64,000 nucleotides of DNA from Flavobacterium antarcticum DSM 19726 (GTDB lineage Bacteria; Bacteroidota; Bacteroidia; Flavobacteriales; Flavobacteriaceae). Below are positions 42,233 to 51,752 of this stretch, one piece after another. A model generated the notes under the pieces. That model made no database searches, had not been told where the DNA came from, and was given only the letters and a program-made list of their open reading frames with translations. The DNA lies in the NCBI RefSeq assembly GCF_000419685.1, contig NZ_ATTM01000001.1, positions 248,001 through 312,000 of the forward strand. Reading direction: 5' to 3'. The first letter of the stretch is position 1. Every line of letters begins with the position of its first letter. The position numbers and the translations under genes were made by a program.

Positions 42233-44692
42233 ATGAATCAAAAAGAACTAATCGACATAGGAAAATCATTCTTTCAACGCCAAAGTTGGAACCCATTCCC
42301 ATTTCAATTAGAAACTTGGAAAGCATTTTTGCAAGGAAAAAACGGTTTACTTCACGCGCCAACAGGAAGTGGAAAAACATTTGCACTTTGGATTCCAATT
42401 GTCCTCAATTACATTCGTAAAAATAAACACTATAAAGAAAAAGCACCTCCGGGATTAAAAGCAATTTGGATTACACCTTTGCGAGCGCTTTCAATTGAAA
42501 TAAAACAAGCGGCAGAAAAGATGATTCTTGATTTGGAATTGCCTTTGACGGTTGGCATTCGGACAGGGGATACTTCTGCTTCAGACCGCGCGAAACAGAA
42601 AACCAAAATGCCTGATTTGCTAATTACAACTCCCGAAAGTTTGCAATTATTATTGGCTACAAAAGGCTACGAAAAAATATTCAAAAACTGCGAAGCGATT
42701 GTAATAGACGAATGGCACGAACTATTAGGAACCAAAAGAGGTGTTCAAATGGAATTGGCGCTTTCTCGTTTGAAAACGATAGTTCCAAAATTACAGGTTT
42801 GGGGTATTTCAGCAACAATTGGCAATTTGGCGCAGGCCCAAGAAGTGTTATTTGGTATCGAACAAAATCCAGACGAAACGATTTTAATAAGTGCGAAAAT
42901 CAATAAAAAGATTCGTGTTGAATCCATATTGCCAGAGAAAATGGAAACGTATCCGTATCGAGGTCACATGGGTTTGCATTTGTTGGACCAAGTTGCGGAA
43001 ATAATTCGAAGTAGTAAGACAACTTTAGTTTTTACAAATGTGCGATCGGCTTGTGAGTTGTGGTTCCAAAACTTACTCGAAAAATATCCCGAATTTGCAG
43101 GAGAAATGGCAATGCATCACGGAAGTATCAGTCGGGAAACACGTCATTGGGTGGAAAATGCGATTCGGAATGAGGAACTGAAAGTCGTGGTTTGTACTTC
43201 AAGTTTAGATTTAGGTGTCGATTTTGCACCTGTAGAATCGATTGTGCAAGTTGGAAGTCCAAAAGGTGTCGCCCGATTTTTACAAAGAGCGGGAAGAAGT
43301 GGACACCAACCTGGTAAAGAAAGCCGCGTTTATTTCTTGGCAACTTATGCGATGGAATTGATTGAAGCTTCTGCATTGCGAAAAGCGGTTAAGTTAGGTT
43401 TAGTTGAAGATCGAGTTCCGTATTTGAACAGTTATGATGTGTTGATTCAATACTTAAATACGTTGGCGGTTTCAGATGGATTTTATCCTGATGAAATTTA
43501 TAAGGAAGTAAAATCTACGTTTTGTTTCCAACATATTACGAGAGAAGATTGGCAATGGATTTTGAATTTTTTGGTTTATGGAAGTCAAAGTTTGCAAGCT
43601 TATGATGAATTTAAAAAAGTAGAACTAGACGAAGACGGTTTGATGATTATCCGAAGTCGGCGAACGGCAATGCATCACAGAATGCAGATTGGAACTATCG
43701 TTGGTGATGCTTCAATGAGTGTCAAATTTTTAAGCGGTGGCTATATTGGCTCGATTGAAGAATCGTTCGCGTCGCGATTACAGCCGGGCGACACTTTTAT
43801 TTTCGGTGGAAAAAGACTGCAACTTTTTGCGATTAAAAACATGCAAGTGTTGGTTCAAAAAGCTCCGGCGGGAAGTAAATCTAAAGTGGTGAGTTGGTCG
43901 GGCGGACGAATGTCATTTTCGGCACAAATGAGTGAATTGTTGCGACAAGAAATTCATTTGGCAAACCAACCTGATGAATTATCGGTTGAGTTGAAAGCAT
44001 TAGAAGTGATTTTTAAAAGACAAAGAAAAGAATCAATCATTCCTAACGCGGATGAATTTTTAATAGAAACGTTCAAAACGCGAGAAGGTTATCACGCAAT
44101 ATTCTATCCGTTTGAAGGTAGATTTGTACATGAAGCTTTGGCAAGTGTTTTGGCGTATCGTATGAGTTTATTGACTCCAATCACATTCTCTTTGGCATAT
44201 AATGATTACGGATTTGAATTATTATCTGACCAAGAATTTTCTATTCAAGATTTATTGGATAACAATTTATTATCCACTTCCTATATTCACGCTGATTTGC
44301 AGCAAAGCTTAAATGCTACTGAAATGGCGAAAAGAAAATTCCGCGACATCGCCGTAATTGCCGGTTTAGTATTCACGGGAATGCCTGGAAAAGCAGTTAA
44401 AACAAAACATTTGCAAAGTGGAACACAATTATTATTTGAAGTTTTTAAAGATTATGAACCCGATAATTTATTACTGCAACAAGCTTATCGAGAAACATTT
44501 GAACACCAACTCGAAGAAGGCCGACTTTTATTGGCTTTGGAACGAATTGCAAAACAAAAAATCGTAGTGAAGGAATGTTCAAAACCAACGCCGTTTAGTT
44601 TTCCGATTATTACGGACCGCCTGCGCGAAAAATTATCAAGCGAAACATTAGCGGAGCGAATTAAAAAAATGACGGCTTCTTATTTGAAATAA
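42233..44692 (+). CDS. Ligase-associated DEXH-box helicase (Lhr-like)
   Basis: An 819-residue superfamily 2 helicase. Motif I is LHAPTGSGKTFALW near residue 43, motif II VIDEWHELL (DEWH) near 157, motif III WGISATIG near 187, and motif VI FLQRAGRSGHQPGKESR near 347. A C-terminal Lhr-type winged-helix and extension region follows. Members unwind DNA 3' to 5'. It is the third gene of the ligase cassette, with inverted-repeat elements on both sides. Confidence 0.94.
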   Translation: MNQKELIDIGKSFFQRQSWNPFPFQLETWKAFLQGKNGLLHAPTGSGKTFALWIPIVLNYIRKNKHYKEKAPPGLKAIWITPLRALSIEIKQAAEKMILDLELPLTVGIRTGDTSASDRAKQKTKMPDLLITTPESLQLLLATKGYEKIFKNCEAIVIDEWHELLGTKRGVQMELALSRLKTIVPKLQVWGISATIGNLAQAQEVLFGIEQNPDETILISAKINKKIRVESILPEKMETYPYRGHMGLHLLDQVAEIIRSSKTTLVFTNVRSACELWFQNLLEKYPEFAGEMAMHHGSISRETRHWVENAIRNEELKVVVCTSSLDLGVDFAPVESIVQVGSPKGVARFLQRAGRSGHQPGKESRVYFLATYAMELIEASALRKAVKLGLVEDRVPYLNSYDVLIQYLNTLAVSDGFYPDEIYKEVKSTFCFQHITREDWQWILNFLVYGSQSLQAYDEFKKVELDEDGLMIIRSRRTAMHHRMQIGTIVGDASMSVKFLSGGYIGSIEESFASRLQPGDTFIFGGKRLQLFAIKNMQVLVQKAPAGSKSKVVSWSGGRMSFSAQMSELLRQEIHLANQPDELSVELKALEVIFKRQRKESIIPNADEFLIETFKTREGYHAIFYPFEGRFVHEALASVLAYRMSLLTPITFSLAYNDYGFELLSDQEFSIQDLLDNNLLSTSYIHADLQQSLNATEMAKRKFRDIAVIAGLVFTGMPGKAVKTKHLQSGTQLLFEVFKDYEPDNLLLQQAYRETFEHQLEEGRLLLALERIAKQKIVVKECSKPTPFSFPIITDRLREKLSSETLAERIKKMTASYLK

Positions 44693-44706
44693 TGTGGTGA
44701 ATTTTT

Positions 44707-44920
44707 GCCACGAATTTCACTAATGAGCACGAATTTTTTTTACAAATAATTTTGATAGTATTAATGTTCGACATTGAAAAGTTTTTGTCTGATTAAGAAT
44801 TTCTCTATGCTCTAAAACTTATCATTAATTAGTAAAAATTCGTGCAATTAGTGGCTAAAAACAATATTTTTTTACAGAAATATTACGATTTAATTAGTGA
44901 AAATACGTGTAATTTGTGGC
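44707..44920. repeat. Inverted-repeat element, GCCACGAATT family, with an extra arm
   Basis: GCCACGAATTTCACTAAT at 44707 pairs in inverted orientation with ...TTCGTGCAATTAGTGGC ending at 44855. A further arm (AATTAGTGAAAATACGTGTAATTTGTGGC, cited in two pieces: 44892-44908 and 44909-44920) follows. It fills the helicase-pdeM gap. Confidence 0.7.
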
Positions 44921-44962
44921 AAACAAAATACTGTTCGCAAAGCGAGCAATCTATAAAATTAT

Positions 44963-45610
44963 ATGATTCTTGAAACTACGATTAATGACCAATTATTCAC
45001 CATGCATTCCAGCGGTGCTTTATTTTGGAACGAAAAAAACACTTTACTAATTGCCGATGTTCATTTGGGAAAAGTAACGCATTTTAGAAAAAATGGTTTC
45101 GCAATTCCTAATGATGCTTTGCATAAAAATTTCGAAAAGTTGATAGAAGTAGTTGATTTTTTTAAAGCTTCAACCATTCTTTTTCTAGGCGATTTATTTC
45201 ACAGCACAAAGAATAGCGAGTGGGATTTATTTGTGAAGTGGTCAAAGGAATGTACTTGCGAAATTGTCTTGATTGTCGGTAATCACGATATTATTGACGC
45301 TCAAAACTATATCAATAACGGAATAAAAGTTGTTGATTATATCCGAATGGACGATTTTTTATTAACGCATCATCCTACAGAAGTAGAAAGGATGTTTAAT
45401 TTTTCAGGCCATATTCATCCGGGAATTGTGTTGCGAGGTTTGGGAAGAGGTCATCTAAAATTGCCGTGTTTTTTTCAACGAAAAAATCAAATGATTCTGC
45501 CTGCTTTCGGAGCCTTTACAGGATTGGGCATCATGAAACCACAGGAAGGTGATACGATTTTCGCGGTTACGAAAGAGGAAATTGTTTTGATTCGGAAATC
45601 TGTAGATTAA
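44963..45610 (+). CDS. pdeM: Ligase-associated phosphodiesterase/endonuclease PdeM
   Basis: A 215-residue calcineurin-like metallophosphoesterase. Metal ligands are in LIADVHLGK (Asp, His), FLGDLFHS (Asp), IVGNHDI (Asn-His), and GHIHPG (His-x-His) near residue 150. It is the fourth gene of the ligase-associated repair cassette. Its stop overlaps the convergent apaG stop by 4 bp. Confidence 0.92.
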   Translation: MILETTINDQLFTMHSSGALFWNEKNTLLIADVHLGKVTHFRKNGFAIPNDALHKNFEKLIEVVDFFKASTILFLGDLFHSTKNSEWDLFVKWSKECTCEIVLIVGNHDIIDAQNYINNGIKVVDYIRMDDFLLTHHPTEVERMFNFSGHIHPGIVLRGLGRGHLKLPCFFQRKNQMILPAFGAFTGLGIMKPQEGDTIFAVTKEEIVLIRKSVD

Positions 45611-45993
45611 TTCAACGCAAAAGGAGTGCTCAATTTGAAACTTGGCACAATCACTTTAAAGTTTTTCGTTGATGTAAAATTAATCATATTGAAATACCCT
45701 CTCATCGCTCCAAAAGGCGACGACAAAAGACATCCTGATTTGTACGTGTGACTTTCTCCGGGTTTAAGAACGGGTTTTTTGCCAACTACACCTTCGCCAA
45801 TAACCGTTTCTTTGTCATTTAAAGAATCTAAAATTTCCCACATTCGAGAAATCAATTGAACGGAATCTTTACTGTGATTTTCAATGGTAATTTGGTAACT
45901 AAAAGCAAAGTTGACCTTGTAGTTTTTAAAGTAAGTACCTTCAAAACTAGTCAAAACCGATATTTTTATACCTCTTGTTATTTGTGTAACCAT
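45607..45993 (-). CDS. apaG: ApaG-domain protein
   Basis: A 128-residue beta-sandwich (fibronectin III-like) protein. Family words are FAFSYQITIENHSKDSVQLISRMW, EGVVGKKPVLKPGESHTYKSG and MRGYFNMI. ApaG was linked to Co2+/Mg2+ handling in Salmonella; the molecular role is unknown. It is convergent with pdeM with a 4-bp stop overlap. Confidence 0.93.
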   Translation of the reverse strand: MVTQITRGIKISVLTSFEGTYFKNYKVNFAFSYQITIENHSKDSVQLISRMWEILDSLNDKETVIGEGVVGKKPVLKPGESHTYKSGCLLSSPFGAMRGYFNMINFTSTKNFKVIVPSFKLSTPFALN

Positions 45994-46074
45994 TGTAAAA
46001 CTATTTTTTCAGCGAAATTCGTTTATAATATTTGATAAAAATACTTCAAAAAGGAGAGGAAACCAAATTTTACA

Positions 46075-47331
46075 CTAGTTAGTAATGTTTTCAGAATTCG
46101 CACTTCCTCTTCCAACCACGCGGTCGTACCGTTGTCCGTTTTCTCTGTAATAAATTAATGCGGTGTATTGATTTTCAGTTTGATAAAAATTCCCATCAAT
46201 CGCGTTTTCAGAATCTACAGTTCCATTTTTGTCGGCAATCTCATATTGGAAATTAGTAAAGCCTTGTTTTATGAATAATGCTTTTTCGTAAAGTCCGGTT
46301 TTCGCATTATAGTCCATTTTATTTTCTTCAGCCAATCTGTAATTGTTGAACATTCCGTTTACGTAAATATTTTTCTTGCCAAAATAATCAGGAGCCGAAA
46401 GACTGAAAAATACCCAAGCATAATCAGCTTCTACATAATTGTTCTCAGCATTCAAATTTCGGACGAAGAAATTACCATTGACATCGGGGAAAAAGGTATA
46501 TAATTTATTTTTTCGCGCTTCGTTGATATACAAAATCGAATTATAGGTTTGATTAGAAGTCACTTTAGCGACAGTATTGTTAACCGCACGAATGTCTTTA
46601 TTGTCAAAATTCAGAAACTCATTTCCTGCCCAAAACTGGGTTTCTGCATCGTATTTGTAAATCAAATCATTGCCAATCGTGTACATTGGTTTTACATTTT
46701 TGATCGCTGTACTAAAACTGCCATTTTGCAACAGCATAATTTTCACATTATTCAATGGATTTTGAAATTGGAGCGTTTCCGATTTTATAGAAAATTCTAA
46801 ATTTTGCTTGTAATCGATAACCTTTCCATTTCTTGCTCGTTTAACTTGCATCGGTACCGAAACTAAATCTTCATAAAGAATGAATTTTCGACTGAAAACT
46901 ACTTCTTTATTGTTGTTCAAAATCGTCAAAATATAATTTCCCGTTACTTTAAAGCGAGTAAATTTGTTAGGAAAACTCAATGTATAATGGGAATACAATT
47001 GCAAGGTATTGAATGAATTTTCATAATTCTGAATCCTTTGGTCGTCAAAACCATCGATATATTCTGCTTTTGAAAGTTCTGATTCGTTCCAATTGTAATC
47101 GTAGTGCGTCAAGGTGTAAAAATAATTGGCTTCATCGCCGAATAAATCGTCAAACTGAAACTGAAATCCTTCTCTAATATTAAATATAGGAACCACATTA
47201 GCGCCATTTTGCACAAAAGACACCGTTTTTATATTGTAGGGAGGAATTATTTCAGCAGTTTGACCTTGAAGTAACGTTGGAACGAAAAAAATCCAAATCA
47301 GAAAAGACAGTAATTGTTTTTGGGTAATCAT
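46075..47331 (-). CDS. Type IX secretion plug protein (formerly DUF5103)
   Basis: A 418-residue exported protein with a signal peptide (about 1-24, ending LLQG). The body shows the DUF5103 landmarks: an early NYFYTLTHYDYNWNESELS strand, YSHYTLSFPN, then SLSAPDYFGKKNIYVNGMFNNYR. In Flavobacterium johnsoniae a protein of this family plugs the SprA translocon of the type IX secretion system. It stands alone here, which is usual for this component. Confidence 0.88.
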   Translation of the reverse strand: MITQKQLLSFLIWIFFVPTLLQGQTAEIIPPYNIKTVSFVQNGANVVPIFNIREGFQFQFDDLFGDEANYFYTLTHYDYNWNESELSKAEYIDGFDDQRIQNYENSFNTLQLYSHYTLSFPNKFTRFKVTGNYILTILNNNKEVVFSRKFILYEDLVSVPMQVKRARNGKVIDYKQNLEFSIKSETLQFQNPLNNVKIMLLQNGSFSTAIKNVKPMYTIGNDLIYKYDAETQFWAGNEFLNFDNKDIRAVNNTVAKVTSNQTYNSILYINEARKNKLYTFFPDVNGNFFVRNLNAENNYVEADYAWVFFSLSAPDYFGKKNIYVNGMFNNYRLAEENKMDYNAKTGLYEKALFIKQGFTNFQYEIADKNGTVDSENAIDGNFYQTENQYTALIYYRENGQRYDRVVGRGSANSENITN

Positions 47332-47535
47332 AAGATTTATTTTTCTACTGTGTAAATATAGTTATTTCATTTTAGATGTTTTTTAATAAGAGTATATTCA
47401 TGTTGTAGACTTAATGTAATAAAGAACTGCGGCATTATTTTTCAATAAATTTTGCATTATAGTTAAAAAATACACAATAAAACACACAAATAATAGTTAT
47501 TTCTTAAATTTCCGCAACCAATTAAATAATTATAT

Positions 47536-50343
47536 ATGAAACAAATTACAAGAACGCTTTTGTTTTTATTAGCCTTACCGGTAACTATGGTAGCGCAAGA
47601 AATGAAAAGTGATGCGTTAATTCCATTTGATTCTAGTGTTAGAACTGGAAAATTAGCGAACGGATTGACCTACTACATTAAGCAAAATGCAAAACCTGAA
47701 AACAAAGTTGACTTACGACTTGTTATAAATGCAGGTTCAATTTTGGAAAATGATGACCAACAAGGATTAGCACATTTTATGGAACACATGTGTTTCAATG
47801 GAACAAAGAATTTTCCTAAAAACAAATTGGTTGATTATTTGCAAAGTATCGGTGTGAAATTCGGACAGCATTTGAATGCGTACACGAGTTTTGACGAAAC
47901 AGTTTACTTCTTACCGATTCCTTCTGACGACCCTGAAAAATTAGAAAAAGGGTTTCAAATTATTGAAGATTGGGCTTTTAATGCGGTTTTAACTCCTGCT
48001 GAAATCGACAAAGAAAGAGGTGTTGTTTTAGAAGAATACCGAATTGGTCTTGGAGCTGGAAAACGAATGATGGGAAGGTTCATGCCTAAAATGATGTACA
48101 AATCGCATTATGCGGACCGACTTCCTATTGGTAAAAAAGAAGTTTTAGAAAATTTTACTCATGATAAATTAGTAAGTTTCTACAAAGATTGGTACCGACC
48201 AAATTTGATGAGTGTAATTGTTGTGGGTGATATTAATGTGGATGAAATGGAGAAAAAAGTGAAAGCGCATTTTTCTTCGTATCAAAATCCTAAAAATGAG
48301 CGTCCAAGAACAATTTACGAAGTGCCGAATCATAAGGAGACTTTCGTAGCAGTTGAAAGCGACAAAGAAGCGCCTTCTGCTCAAGTGCAATTGATTTATA
48401 AAGATTATGAAATGCCAAAACCAATGGTAACGGTGGGCGACTTCAGAAAAGAAATGGTCGAAGGATTGTTTTCAACGATGATAAATAACCGTTTGGGTGA
48501 GTTAGCGAATTCTCCAACACCTCCGTTTACTTACGGATATTCGTACCACGGCGGAACGTATGCGAGAACTAAAGAAGCGTATCAATCCTTTGCTATGTCG
48601 GCTGAAGACAAACAATTGGACGCGTTGAAAGTGTTGGTTACTGAAAACGAACGTGTAAAGAAATTCGGATTTACAGAGGGAGAATTAGAACGTGCAAAAT
48701 CGGATTTCGTAGCAGGAATGGAAAATGCTTACAATGACCGTAATAAAACAAATTCATCTAGTTTTGTGGGTGAATATCAAGCGCATTTTTTAGAAAAAGA
48801 ACCAACTCCGGGAATTGAATGGACGTACAATATGCTTGTAAAAGTGTTGCCGACAATTGAATTGAAAGACATTAATGGATTGATTAACGATTATATCAAA
48901 GAGGATAATCGCGTGGTTATTTTGACTGGACCTGAAAAAGAAGGGTTGAAATTGCCAAGTGAAGCAGAAGTTTTATCAGCTTTGAAAGTAAATACAGATG
49001 CAATTACAGCTTACGAAGATTCAGAAGTTGCTTCAAGTTTGTTGCGTAAAGATGTGAAAGCTGGAACTGTTGTTAAAAGAGAAAAAGATGCTAAAATTGG
49101 CACTACTACTTTGACACTTTCTAATGGTGTGAAAGTAACGTACAAGAAAACCGATTTCAAAAATGATGAGATTCTGATGAGTGGAATCAGTTTTGGAGGT
49201 AGTAATTTATATTCAAATGACGAGTTGAGACAAACTCAATTTGCGAATGGAGCTTTGACTGAAGCAGGTTTTTCAGGTTTGAAATTGAACGACATCAATA
49301 AATTCATGACGGGTAAAATTGCAAATGTGAATCCATACATTGGAAGTACTTCAGAAGGATTTAACGGAAGTGCAACTCCAAAAGATTTAGAGTATTTGTT
49401 CCAAATGACGCATGCGTATTTCACGGATTTGAATATGGACAAAGAGGCGTTTGACGGTTACAAACAGAAGCAGAATTCGTTTTATAAAAATATGGCTTCG
49501 ACTCCGAATTTCTATTTCCAAAAAGAATTTTATGGGTTTTTATTGAAAGACAATCCAAGATTCTTCGGAATAATTCCTGACGATAAAGCGTGGGAACAAA
49601 CAAATTATGAGTTGGCGTACAACAAGTATAAAGAGCGTTTTGCGAATGCAGGCGATTTTGAATTCTTCTTCGTAGGAAATGTGGATGACGCTAAAATGGA
49701 AGAGTATGCTGCTAAATATTTGGGAAGTTTACCAAGTACAAAGGAGCGTGAAAAAATGACTGATTTAGGTTTCAGAATGCCAAAAGGGGATTTAAAAAAG
49801 GTCGTAAATAAGGGAACAGACCCTAAAAGTAACGTAACGATTATGTATTTTGGTGACACGACTTATTCGCCAAAAGAAGCGTTAGCAATGGAAGCTTTAG
49901 GAGAAGTTTTGACTATCAAATTAATCGAGGAATTGCGCGAGAACGAAAGCGGTGTTTACGGAATTAGTGCACGTGGAAGTATGAGTAAAGTGCCTTATGG
50001 TTCGTATAGTTTTAATATTTCGTTTCCTTGCGGCCCAGATAATGCTGAAAAATTAACGCAATCTGCTTTACGTGAATTGAATAAAATAATTAAAGATGGA
50101 CCTCAAGCCGTTGATTTAGCTAAATACAAAGAAGGGGAGTTGGCAGATTTCAAAAAGGACAGTAAAGAAAATCGTTTTTGGTTATCAACTTTGACTCGTG
50201 CTTACACAAACGGAACTGCAGCTTCTGATGTTTTGAAAATGGAAGAAAGAATCAAAGCACTTACCACAAAAGATTTGCAAGATGTAGCCAAGAAATATTT
50301 ATCGAAAGATAAAGTTGTCGGAATCTTGATGCCGGAAAACTAA
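47536..50343 (+). CDS. M16-family zinc metallopeptidase
   Basis: A 935-residue secreted protease of the pitrilysin/insulinase family with a signal peptide (about 1-20, ending MVAQ). The inverted zinc motif HxxEH is HFMEH at 80-84 in DQQGLAHFMEHMCFNGT. The distal glutamate lies about 75 residues later in ERGVVLEEYRIG. A second, degenerate half (about 500-935) follows, as usual for two-domain enzymes. It has no gene neighbour in the same direction; a bidirectional terminator follows its stop. Confidence 0.95.
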   Translation: MKQITRTLLFLLALPVTMVAQEMKSDALIPFDSSVRTGKLANGLTYYIKQNAKPENKVDLRLVINAGSILENDDQQGLAHFMEHMCFNGTKNFPKNKLVDYLQSIGVKFGQHLNAYTSFDETVYFLPIPSDDPEKLEKGFQIIEDWAFNAVLTPAEIDKERGVVLEEYRIGLGAGKRMMGRFMPKMMYKSHYADRLPIGKKEVLENFTHDKLVSFYKDWYRPNLMSVIVVGDINVDEMEKKVKAHFSSYQNPKNERPRTIYEVPNHKETFVAVESDKEAPSAQVQLIYKDYEMPKPMVTVGDFRKEMVEGLFSTMINNRLGELANSPTPPFTYGYSYHGGTYARTKEAYQSFAMSAEDKQLDALKVLVTENERVKKFGFTEGELERAKSDFVAGMENAYNDRNKTNSSSFVGEYQAHFLEKEPTPGIEWTYNMLVKVLPTIELKDINGLINDYIKEDNRVVILTGPEKEGLKLPSEAEVLSALKVNTDAITAYEDSEVASSLLRKDVKAGTVVKREKDAKIGTTTLTLSNGVKVTYKKTDFKNDEILMSGISFGGSNLYSNDELRQTQFANGALTEAGFSGLKLNDINKFMTGKIANVNPYIGSTSEGFNGSATPKDLEYLFQMTHAYFTDLNMDKEAFDGYKQKQNSFYKNMASTPNFYFQKEFYGFLLKDNPRFFGIIPDDKAWEQTNYELAYNKYKERFANAGDFEFFFVGNVDDAKMEEYAAKYLGSLPSTKEREKMTDLGFRMPKGDLKKVVNKGTDPKSNVTIMYFGDTTYSPKEALAMEALGEVLTIKLIEELRENESGVYGISARGSMSKVPYGSYSFNISFPCGPDNAEKLTQSALRELNKIIKDGPQAVDLAKYKEGELADFKKDSKENRFWLSTLTRAYTNGTAASDVLKMEERIKALTTKDLQDVAKKYLSKDKVVGILMPEN

Positions 50344-50364
50344 TTTTTAGTGAATTGAAAAAGT

Positions 50365-50397
50365 AAAGCCTGATTTTAAAATCAGGCTTTTTTTATT
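50365..50397. terminator. Bidirectional terminator
   Basis: AAAGCCTGATTTT and AAAATCAGGCTTT form a 13-bp perfect palindrome, followed by seven T, between the M16 gene and the convergent methyltransferase. It overlaps the stop of the latter. Confidence 0.9.
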
Positions 50398-51157
50398 TGT
50401 AACAAATTGGAATAATTTCTCTAGGTGCTAAACAGTATTTTGTAACCAATTCGGGACTTAACTTCTTGGTATAATCTTCTTCAATTACCTTAAATCCGAT
50501 GCTTCTTAATTTATCAAAATAATCACGTCCATAAATCCGAACGTGGTCGTATTGTCCAAATATTTTAGCACGCTCTTTTTGGTCAACAATCGTATCATCT
50601 GCGAAAGTCTTCTCCCGATTTAAATCTTGTGGAATTTGGAAAATTCCCATTCCGCCTGGTTTTAATACGCGGTATAATTCCTGCATTGCTTTCGTGTCGT
50701 CAGGAATATGTTCTAAAACGTGGTTACACAATATGATGTCGTACGTATTATCTTTAAAAGGTAGATTGCAAATGTCCGCTTTTACATCAGCCAAAGGCGA
50801 AAACAAATCGGTTGTGGTGTAATCTAAATTTTTCTGATTCCGAAATAGTTTGTAAAATGCTTGTTCAGGAGCAAAATGCAATACTTTTTTTGGAGTCGTG
50901 AAAAAATCAGTTTCATTATTCAAATAAAGCCACAATAATCGATGCCGTTCTAACGACAAAGTACTTGGCGATAGAACATTATTTCGCTGTGTTCCGTAAC
51001 CGTAAGGCAAGAAGTTTTTAAAACTCTTTCCGTCAATCGGGTCTGTGTACGTCGAACCTTTCAAAGCAAAAGCCATAATTGGTCGCGCAACATAACTCAT
51101 CCGAATTAATAGCGGGCGGGGAATTGTGTTTAAAATGAATTTGAATATTTTTTTCAT
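50393..51157 (-). CDS. SAM-dependent methyltransferase (class I)
   Basis: A 254-residue protein with a methyltransferase domain of the ubiE/Methyltransf_11 type (about residues 95-215): DLFSPLADVKADICNLPFK, IILCNHVLEHIPDDTKAMQEL (acidic Asp-Asn-His-Val motif) and LKPGGMGIFQIPQ. The N-terminal ~60 residues are basic and aromatic. The C-terminal region has VIEEDYTKKLSPE. Substrate is not predictable. Confidence 0.88.
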   Translation of the reverse strand: MKKIFKFILNTIPRPLLIRMSYVARPIMAFALKGSTYTDPIDGKSFKNFLPYGYGTQRNNVLSPSTLSLERHRLLWLYLNNETDFFTTPKKVLHFAPEQAFYKLFRNQKNLDYTTTDLFSPLADVKADICNLPFKDNTYDIILCNHVLEHIPDDTKAMQELYRVLKPGGMGIFQIPQDLNREKTFADDTIVDQKERAKIFGQYDHVRIYGRDYFDKLRSIGFKVIEEDYTKKLSPELVTKYCLAPREIIPICYK

Positions 51158-51189
51158 TGAATTTTAAAAGGAATTTAATGAATCGTTTT

Positions 51190-51220
51190 TCACACAGATT
51201 ACACTAATTCACAAAGATTT
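51190..51220 (+). repeat. Left arm of the repeat pair around the GxxExxY gene
   Basis: CACAGATTACACTAATTCAC and then AAAGATTT, ending right at the stop of the GxxExxY gene. Its words match, in inverted sense, those at 51599-51752. Confidence 0.65.
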
Positions 51221-51595
51221 TTAAAGAATAATTCGTTTGTATTTTAAGCTGTCTTCGCCAAAATTTATAATTAAACCTAATTTATTTTGAGAACACGCAA
51301 GATAATTTAAAGTTTGTTTGGTGTCGCTCAATGTTAATTGAGAAATAGCTTTCACTTCAAAAATGATTTCATTAAACACTACAAAATCGGCTATATATTT
51401 TCGAGGTAAAATTATTTCTTTATATGCAATTTCATATATTTTTTCTCTTTGAAACGGAATTGAATTTATTTTAAACTCATATTCCAATGCATCTTTATAA
51501 ACAACTTCACTATGACCTTTACCAAGAATCCTATGCACTTCCATGCACAATCCTATAATTTTATAGGTTTCCTCTTTCAAATAAAAATCATCCAT
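51221..51595 (-). CDS. GxxExxY protein, PD-(D/E)XK nuclease-like
   Basis: A 124-residue protein with the signature GxxExxY (GHSEVVY near residue 26-32). The PD-(D/E)XK pattern is visible: glutamate at 29, the aspartate in IADFVV near 78 and the E-x-K in FEVKA near 90, with a following helix SDTKQTLNYL. The family is placed among PD-(D/E)XK nucleases but has no demonstrated substrate. It is bracketed by inverted copies of a dispersed repeat, at 51190-51220 and 51599-51752. Confidence 0.85.
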   Translation of the reverse strand: MDDFYLKEETYKIIGLCMEVHRILGKGHSEVVYKDALEYEFKINSIPFQREKIYEIAYKEIILPRKYIADFVVFNEIIFEVKAISQLTLSDTKQTLNYLACSQNKLGLIINFGEDSLKYKRIIL

Positions 51596-51598
51596 AAG

Positions 51599-51752
51599 CC
51601 AAATTTAATTCGTGTAAATCTGTGACCCGAGAGCTATGCTAGAAGAGACGAAGTAAATCTGTGTAAACTTTTACAAAAAGAATTTAATTCCTTTCAATTT
51701 AAATTAATCCAAATTTAATTCGTGAAAATCTGTGAAATCTGTGTAAAATTAT
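51599..51752 (-). repeat. Right arms of the repeat around the GxxExxY gene (two direct copies)
   Basis: Two 27-bp copies (51599-51625 and 51709-51735) differ by one base; both start CCAAATTTAATTCGTG and end AAATCTGTGA. A third partial copy (AAATCTGTGT) is between them at 51655 and at the very end. Confidence 0.7.

Noticed and set aside
42132..42398. Minus-strand frame over the helicase start
   Set aside because: It runs across the inverted-repeat element and the helicase coding region and has no family likeness.
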